NCBI GenBank assembly: GCA_030065205.1
Contig: JASJDN010000013.1
Span: 1-64,000 of the forward strand
DNA length: 64,000 bases
Direction of reading: 5' to 3'
Source: Crocosphaera sp.
GTDB taxonomy: Bacteria; Cyanobacteriota; Cyanobacteriia; Cyanobacteriales; Microcystaceae
A program made the position numbers and the translations under genes. This document shows positions 56,969 to 64,000 of the stretch, piece after piece (positions within the stretch are counted from its first letter, which is position 1; every line of letters starts with the position of its first letter). Below the pieces are notes generated by a model. It made no database searches, was not told the origin of the DNA, and saw nothing but the letters and a program-made list of their open reading frames with translations.

Positions 56969-57088
56969 TTAATGTTAAAAATACTTGCTTTTTCTTGACT
57001 TGACATGATATTCTATACACAATGGAAAAGGCGTGCGCTTGTAACCTCTGTTTTTGGGAAATAAAAGAAGCGAGATAAAACAGTCCCA
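56969..57088 (+). repeat. 120-bp TA-array repeat, copy C
   Basis: Same unit, with both pairings CTGTTTT/AAAACAG and TTTTGGGA/TCCCAAAA intact. Identity with copy E continues rightwards through AAAGGCAAA and TTTCAGTTATTTTAGT, which includes the stop and last codons of the vapC gene at 57106. Confidence 0.9.
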
Positions 57089-57105
57089 AAAGGCAAACAT
57101 TTCAG

Positions 57106-57522
57106 TTATTTTAGTAAACGAATAAATCCAGCTTGTTCAAAATGATGATCAGTTGTTAATGCTTGAGAAAGTTTCATTTCTTGCATAAGTACAAAACTAG
57201 AACAATCTACCAAACTCCACTCTTTATCGACACGATTTATCAATAGTTCCCATGCTTTTGTATCTAAGTCACTACTAATATGAATGACTTCTATATAGGG
57301 TGATGACTTAAGACTTTGAATCAACGCAATTGTTGTTTTTCTGGGAATACGTAAAGGACTTGTCAATAATGCAACTAATTCAGTAATAATGTAGTTAGTT
57401 GTGATTATCTTCTGCCTATTTTGACGAGCTATTTGATATAATTGTACAGCTAGAGGGTGCAATGGTTGAGAACGATCTAAAATATTTGCCCAACCAGACG
57501 TATCAGCAAAAATAGGTGTCAT
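57106..57522 (-). CDS. vapC: VapC-type PIN-domain ribonuclease toxin
   Basis: The 138-residue, full-length protein has the PIN acidic residues in place: FADTSGWANIL (first Asp), TTNYIITELVALL (Glu), WSLVDCSSFVLMQEM (Asp) and ALTTDHHFEQAGF (last Asp). It is expected to cleave a specific RNA when unbound. Its ATG follows the antitoxin stop without a gap. This is the only PIN unit of the island that looks complete. Confidence 0.9.
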   Translation of the reverse strand: MTPIFADTSGWANILDRSQPLHPLAVQLYQIARQNRQKIITTNYIITELVALLTSPLRIPRKTTIALIQSLKSSPYIEVIHISSDLDTKAWELLINRVDKEWSLVDCSSFVLMQEMKLSQALTTDHHFEQAGFIRLLK

Positions 57523-57768
57523 TTATTGGTTATTGTTGTTATCTAATAATGCTTGTCCTAGATATTGATCGTGTTTTTCAGACCAATCTGACCCTTGACT
57601 ATCAATTATACCAATGAAGGGTTCTAAGGGGTCATTGTCTAGAGAAGCGAATGAGTTTTCTACACATTCCATAATTAAGCTTTCTGAGGTTTGACCTTTG
57701 TTTTTGGCAATTTTAGTTATGGTTTCATATAAGTTATCGGGAATGGTGAGACTGACTGTTTTACTCAT
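57523..57768 (-). CDS. Ribbon-helix-helix VapB-like antitoxin
   Basis: The protein has 81 residues. The N-terminal strand-helix-helix KTVSLTIPDNLYETITKIAKNKGQT (in parts KTVSLTIPDNLYE, TITKIAKNKGQT) then ESLIMECVENSF is of CopG/MetJ type. The C-terminal tail (DWSEKHDQYLGQALL) should wrap the partner PIN toxin. First gene of the vapBC operon; autorepression through the ribbon-helix-helix is usual for the type. Confidence 0.85.
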   Translation of the reverse strand: MSKTVSLTIPDNLYETITKIAKNKGQTSESLIMECVENSFASLDNDPLEPFIGIIDSQGSDWSEKHDQYLGQALLDNNNNQ

Positions 57769-57919
57769 GATGTTTTTTTAGTAATAGTAGGGTGTATTAG
57801 CGCAGCGTAATACACCAAAAAAGTAACTTTGGTGCGTTACGGCATAAAAAAATTCTAACCTATTACGAAAAATTATAGTTGGCCTAACACACCGCTACGC
57901 GAAAGGCAAAAGGCAAAAA

Positions 57920-58035
57920 CTAATGTTAAAAATGCTTGCTTTTAGTTGACTTGACATGATATTCTATACACAATGGAAAAGGTGTGCGCTTGTAACCTCT
58001 GTTTTTGAGTAATAGAAAGAACCAGATAAAACAGT
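57920..58035 (+). repeat. 120-bp TA-array repeat, copy D (right end cut)
   Basis: Same unit up to AAAACAGT, where the final bases are replaced by a TAGGGTGGGCAA element. TGGGA reads TGAGT here, so only the CTGTTTT/AAAACAG pairing remains. Confidence 0.88.
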
Positions 58036-58038
58036 AGG

Positions 58039-58095
58039 GTGGGCAAAGCCAAAAAGTTATTTCATTTAACTAGAGTATTAAAGATATTTGCCCAC
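58039..58095. repeat. Short GTGGGCAAA inverted-repeat element
   Basis: GTGGGCAAA (58039-58047) and TTTGCCCAC (58087-58095) bound a 57-bp stretch. Similar dyads occur at 13947-14003 and 62164-62220. It interrupts the end of repeat copy D. Confidence 0.6.
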
Positions 58096-58112
58096 GGAAC
58101 GATAATAATCAA

Positions 58113-58232
58113 GGAATGTTAAAAATGCTTGCTTTTAGTTGACTTGACATGGTATTCTATACACAATGGAAAAGGTGTGCGCTTGTAACCTCTGTTTTTG
58201 GGGAATAGAAGAGACGAGATAAAACAGTCCCA
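58113..58232 (+). repeat. 120-bp TA-array repeat, copy E
   Basis: Same unit, about 80 bp after copy D. The right flank to about 58259 matches the flank of copy C, including the terminal codons of a vapC gene that is absent here. Confidence 0.9.
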
Positions 58233-58402
58233 AAAGGCAAAAATTTCAGTTATTTTAGTTTGACAGTAGGGTGTATTAGCGCAGCGTAATACACCAAAAA
58301 AGTGACTTTAATGGAAGGATTTAACAGTGTTCAGGATTTAACAGTGTTAAATCCCTGCGGTGGTATATTTGTAGGGACATAATATCATTATGTCCATGTC
58401 AA

Positions 58403-61400
58403 TTATTTGGTTACACTACCCTCTACTATAGCAATCTCTTCGGGGGTTAATCCATATAATTCATAGACTATTTCATCTATTTCTTTCTCTAAGTGACTGA
58501 CATCTGCATCAGGATTATTATTTTTTATTTTGATAATTTTATTGACTATTTCTGTAATGTCAGCATCTTGTTTATTTGTTGCTTTTGGGATAGGTATTTG
58601 TGAAACATAGGGAGTTTGCATAGCAAATGCGTCTCCTTGTAATTTAGAAGTAGTATAATCGAGAAAAAACCAAACTAATTGTGAATTTAGTAAACCCAAT
58701 AAGAATCAATTAGAGTCAGGAATTAAAAAAGTTTTATTATTAGAGTATAAACCGGAAATATCCCATGCAAACGCTTGATAAGTTGCAATTTCTTGATACA
58801 AAATCTTAGAAGTTTCAAACTCTTTATAATAAGCAATATTATCTTGTATCTCATACCATTGATAACTTCCTGCTTTTCTTCCTCCTTTTATTCCTGGAGT
58901 TAATCTATCTTTATACTGATTCAAATAATTCAAAATAGCAGGATATTGTTTTATATCTATTCCTCTTCTAGTAAAAATCAACCATAACTCAGGATTATTA
59001 ATAACCCATCGTTTAACATCTCTTCCTCTTAGAAAGGGTTTTAAAACCTCTGCGGAAGAAGAATGTTCAGAAATTAGTCTATTTTTAGTGTCTTTATCAA
59101 TAACAAACGCTTCATTAAACCCTGTTTTAATACCATAATAAAACCTACCGTTAACATATTCTCCTAATGGGGTTCCTGCATTTCTTAATTTATCTAATAA
59201 CTGTAATACTTCAGAAGATTCTAACCTCCATCCTTCTGATAATAAATCTTGTTGCTGTAGGGTAAAACTATCTTGATTTAAAATAGCAATAAAATCATCG
59301 ATAGAATTATCTATTTTCCAGTTTAATACTTGTATCGTTTGGCTTTCTTTTAACAAGCTAGAAGCTTGTGTTACTATGATACTAGGATAAGCGATCGCTT
59401 CTTCAAATACCGGTGCATCACCAAAGTCTATTAAAGTATGTATGGTGGTATTTGTGGTTAAAAATGAGCGCAATTTTTCCCCATATCCTGAACGAAAGTA
59501 TTTATTAGAAGAAATATAAGTTAAGATACCTTGTTTCTTGAGAAGAGTATAAGCTTTTTCATAGAAATAAACAAATAAGTCAGCAACTCCTGTATAACAG
59601 TTATATTGTTCTTTTAAATAAGGTTTAAACGTTTTAATTTCTTCCTGACGAATATAAGGAGGATTACCAATAATGATATCAAAACCAACAAAATCACCCT
59701 TATTATTTAACACTTCTGGAAATTCAAACCGCCATTCAAACGCATTTTGATATAACTTACCGCTTTCTATTTCTTCTAACTCAACCGTTAACTTATCTAT
59801 GTCATTTTGTAACTTAGTCATCTTCTTTTCTTTCTTTTTCTTTTCTGTTTTTGTCTCCTCTAATAAAGTAGTTTGATTCTCCAATAAATATAAATCGCAT
59901 TCTAACTTTCTTAGTTTAACCTTTTTGGGATCAGTACCATATAAAGTTGTTTTAAAATTCTCCTTTATTTTAGTAATCAATCGTTCCATTTCTCGCTTTT
60001 CTTCTTTATTTTTTGCACTGCGATAAGTTTGGACAGCAGTTTGATAAGTATTAATGTCTGACTTACTCTTACTCAACGCTACTTTTAAATCTGAGTCTAA
60101 TGTAAACCGACTAATTAAAGAATTCCCACACTTAATATTAATGTCAATATTGGGTAAGGTTTCTAACTCATTTTCCCCTTTATAATAAGCATTTTTCAAT
60201 AATTCTATCCATAACCGTAACCGACAAATATTAACCGAGTTAGGATTAATATCTACCCCAAATAAACAATTTTCGATGATTGTCTGTTTCTCATGAAATA
60301 AAGTTTCTTGTACTCGCTGACTTTCCTTATTCTTAGGATTATATTCAAACAACGTTTCATTATCATCTTCAATCACTAACTCATCATTTACCACTTCTAT
60401 CCGATAGTCTCGTAATGTCTTACCATGCTTATCTTGTAATATTTTTAACTCACTTTTTATAGTAATGATTTCATTTAAAGCAGATACCAAAAAATGACCC
60501 GAACCCACCGCAGGATCACAAATTTTTAGACTATTGATAATCTCGTTTGCTTCTGTTTTATCATCAATCTTATTATAGAGATCATTAATGGTGTTACAGT
60601 TCCATTTTTTCACCTCATTAAACTTTTGAATAACTCCCCGTCTTATCGTTTCTCGACACATATACATAGTGATGAAACCAGGGGTAAAAAAGGAACCATC
60701 TTTATAACCGTTTATCTTCTCAAATATTAACCCCAAAACCGATGCATTAATTAAGCGTTTATTATCTTCTTGTATTGCTTCGGAACCCTCACTACTGAAA
60801 TCATAAGCATTAAGAAATTCAAATAAATATTGTAGTGCATTTAAGTTTTCTGTGCGTTTTTTTCCTGTGGTATCTTTTAACACTGTACTTGAAAAAATAG
60901 GTAAATTCTCATTAAGAAGATTACTAATACAGATAGTTTCTTGTTCTAATTCCGTTTTCTCAAATAATGAACTATTGAGATAGGGAACTTTACCAAATTT
61001 TTGATTTATATAATCATCCCTTTGACTATTTTCGTAAGCTAAAACCTTAAAAAAGAGAAAATCTAAGGTATTATAATCTTGAATCTTATCTAGGTTTAAA
61101 AAGGCAAAAGATTTATCTCCTTGATGATAGTTAATTAATTGTGCTTCTAATAACTTTAAAAATAAAATACGATTAATCCAAGTAATCACTAACTCTAAAC
61201 TAACATTAAAAAGTTGCTCTTCTTTACTATCACCAAACTGTAATGGGTTTTTGAGATCAAGATCATTATCTAATTGTATAATTGTATTTTCAATCAATGA
61301 TCCAATGTTTCGTTTTCCTGCTTTATTTCGTTTAATTAACTTCTTATTTTTCTCCTTCACTTCCGTCAAACCAATAATATATAGTAACTCGTTATAAAAT

Positions 61401-62122
61401 TCTTTATCTAAACTATTACTATCATTGAGAAAGGGTAACTTTAATAAATGTTCAGGGGAAAATAACTTATATAAATCCCGTAACTGTTTTTCATTGTCTA
61501 TACTTTCCCGTAGATTAACATAAACAAAGTTTAATTCTGTTTCTTTTTTAGCGATCGCAGTTTTGGCAATATCTTTATAGAAAAAGTCTGTACTTGTACC
61601 GGTTAAATTTTTATCGGTAAACTCATTAAACTGTTTAACTAAAGCTTTGTCTTGATAAAATAACCGTTCAAAGTCTTGTGCATCAAAAATGAACCATTCA
61701 TAAACATTAGTAATAATAAGATGTTTATGATTAAAATTATTTTCTGTAATTCTCTCTTGAAAGAAATATAATAGTAACTGCTGTAATGCTTTCACATTAA
61801 GCTGATCTAACTTAGGCATTTCAGCTTGATTATTGGGTTTTTTGCACTCTAAAATAACCCCCACTGTACTCTTATCAGTTTTGTTATTGTAAATAACCAA
61901 GTCCTTCTTATATTTCGTGTTGATAAAATAATTATCTTGATAATAAGTATCTTTTAGAAAATCTCGCAGTAGATTTTTATTATATTCTTCTGATTCTGTT
62001 TCCTTGATACTGTTTAATAACTGTTGTAAATTATTTTTAAACTGCTCAAAATGTTGACGAGTGGGTTTAACTTTGAGGAAAGCTTTATTTAATGATTGAT
62101 GAGGTGATAAGAGTCTAGACAT
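58403..62122 (-). pseudogene. Type IIG restriction-modification enzyme broken by an in-frame TGA
   Basis: The gene reads from an ATG at 62122 (MSRLLSPHQSLNKAF) to a TGA at 58706-58708. The same frame then continues FLLGLLNSQLVWFFLDYTTS to 58403. The N-terminal nuclease domain has GVILECKKP (ExK). The methyltransferase has motif I DPAVGSGHFLVSALNE and motif IV NPPYIRQEE. The C-terminal TaqI-type specificity domain spans the stop: TFLIPDSN-stop-FLLGLLN fits the family without any gap. One base change explains the break. Full length would be about 1240 residues; the shortened protein lacks the last 100 residues of the target-recognition domain. Nuclease and methylase share one chain, so activity may be lost together. 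Confidence 0.85.
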
Positions 62123-62163
62123 AAGGTTAATAGCAAAAAAATCAGGATTCAAAATGTTTGCAA

Positions 62164-62220
62164 GGTGGGCAATATATTAGCATCTTTAGTTAATTAATAT
62201 AAGTTATTTATTTGCCCACC
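62164..62220. repeat. Short GGTGGGCAA inverted-repeat element
   Basis: GGTGGGCAA (62164-62172) and TTGCCCACC (62212-62220) bound a 57-bp AT-rich stretch between the restriction gene and the downstream-facing nuclease-like gene. Third locus of this dyad family in the window. Confidence 0.6.
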
Positions 62221-62240
62221 CTACGATTTTTTACTTTTCT

Positions 62241-62852
62241 TTACCAAGTCATCGGTTGAAAATTATCATCATTAATAATAGCAACTGTATCTCCAGACGG
62301 TTTAATCACAAATAAACCCTTTTTATAAGCATAGCGATCGATCCCTTCATTTATTTTTATCCCGGCAACGGCACCATAAGCATGATAATTTTGATAATGG
62401 GGAAAAGCTGTTTTAAAACGGGTCAATTTTTCGATAAATTCATCTACATCATCCTTAGATAATCTCGACTTACATTCTACTAGAACTAACTCCGTATCAT
62501 CCACCGCTAAAATATCAATTTCCATGGCAATACCTTGACGTTTTACCCTCGCGCGAGGGTAAACTTCTTTAACATCTATTCCCTTTCCTTGAAATAGTTG
62601 TAAAATAGCTGGTTCAACTAACTCCTCTACAAACCTTCCCCAACGAGTGGTTAAACTATTGACTGCACGGGTGGTTTCTGCTACTGTACGTTTAAGTTCG
62701 GCCATGGTGCGTTCATTTTCTCGTTTCGCTTCTTCTGCACGGCGATCGCTTTCTAGGAGACGACGATCAAACTCTTCACCAGAAGCTTTTAATTCTGCGT
62801 GAGACGCTTTAAACAGTGCGTAAATATCTTCAATGGTTACAGGATCACTCAT
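62241..62852 (-). CDS. Coiled-coil PD-(D/E)XK-fold protein (DUF3782-like)
   Basis: The protein has 203 residues. The N-terminal charged coil (about 10-65) lacks the tandem heptad copies of its paralogue at 2600. The nuclease-like domain has MEIDILAV with D113 and LVECKSR with E126 and K128, then YGAVAGIKINEGIDRYAYKKG (in parts YGAVAGIKI, DRYAYKKG) and NDDNFQPMTW. The D...ExK pattern suggests DNA-cleaving ancestry; the cellular role is unknown. It is the first gene of the minus-strand island with the type IIG gene 118 bp downstream, but a functional link is not shown. Confidence 0.75.
   Translation of the reverse strand: MSDPVTIEDIYALFKASHAELKASGEEFDRRLLESDRRAEEAKRENERTMAELKRTVAETTRAVNSLTTRWGRFVEELVEPAILQLFQGKGIDVKEVYPRARVKRQGIAMEIDILAVDDTELVLVECKSRLSKDDVDEFIEKLTRFKTAFPHYQNYHAYGAVAGIKINEGIDRYAYKKGLFVIKPSGDTVAIINDDNFQPMTW

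Positions 62853-64000
<1,148 letters not shown>

Larger units (their letters stand above)
57769..58402. other. 634-bp gene-free segment of repeats
   Basis: It holds two copies of the dyad GGTGTATTA/TAATACACC (57791-57816 and 58270-58295) with the same flanks, repeat copies D and E, and a short GTGGGCAAA/TTTGCCCAC element. It also has a duplicated GGATTTAACAGTGTT (from 58319) and a hairpin GGACATAAT/ATTATGTCC (58375-58395) just after the downstream gene's stop. No coding region was seen. The E flank keeps the last bases of a vapC-like gene, suggesting a lost cassette. Confidence 0.7.

Noticed and set aside
55183..58232. Five spaced repeats considered as a CRISPR array or integron attC sites
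   Set aside because: The 120-bp unit is too long for CRISPR and spacing is irregular; no integrase gene and no attC core sites are seen, so only a loose analogy is kept.

Overview
The window comes from a unicellular cyanobacterium, most likely of the Crocosphaera/Cyanothece group. It carries photosynthetic electron-transport genes (psbV, petC, petA), glycogen enzymes (glgB, malQ), bilin/heme genes (heme oxygenase and hemN) and the start of nifJ. The palindrome GCGATCGC (HIP1), typical of cyanobacterial chromosomes, occurs many times. Base composition is AT-rich throughout. The species call is inference; membership of the cyanobacteria is well supported.

Layout. 1-530: 3' end of a tnpB-type transposon gene and the eroded remains of a ParE-type toxin-antitoxin pair. 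530-6000: small secreted protein, malQ, a coiled-coil PD-(D/E)XK protein, glgB. 6015-7378: papain-like cysteine peptidase beside a chagasin-type inhibitor. 7578-12131: three-gene minus-strand unit with a CHASE2 nucleotide cyclase (its specificity residues favour cGMP), a metallo-beta-lactamase-fold hydrolase and an MscS-like channel with a cyclic-nucleotide-binding domain. 12296-18996: DUF1993, DUF928, a glutaminase with STAS and cyclic-nucleotide domains, and a PAS-GGDEF-EAL protein; a 139-bp MITE with TTA target duplication lies between. 19117-24512: two-partner secretion pair whose exoprotein ends in a CHAT protease domain. 24820-26879: ParA fused to a restriction-type nuclease domain, followed by a ParB/helix-hairpin-helix protein. 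28250-31949: glycosyltransferase 9, a 57-residue protein overlapping a DndD-like SMC ATPase, and a triple-repeat small protein. 32184-36427: lepA and small accessory genes with another broken PIN toxin. 36638-43784: hemN, heme oxygenase, catalase-like protein, folate enzyme, Ser/Thr kinase, Pmp3-type and PilZ-like small proteins. 43998-47390: cheW-cheR-mcp operon. 47459-50805: rhomboid protease, psbV, petC-petA. 50884-53508: Zur box and znuACB zinc importer. 54446-55153: secreted HExxH protein with a near-perfect CRP site upstream.

55183-62852 is a minus-strand accessory island. Toxin-antitoxin units (VapBC-like, HicAB, VapBC) alternate with five copies of a conserved 120-bp repeat I do not recognise. 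They are followed by a type IIG restriction-modification gene broken by one in-frame TGA and a second coiled-coil PD-(D/E)XK protein. The window ends inside nifJ.

The most novel-looking items are the repeat/TA cassette array, the nuclease-ParA fusion with its HhH-ParB partner, the cyclase-hydrolase-gated-channel cassette, and the DndD-like two-gene unit. No tRNA, rRNA or CRISPR array was seen.
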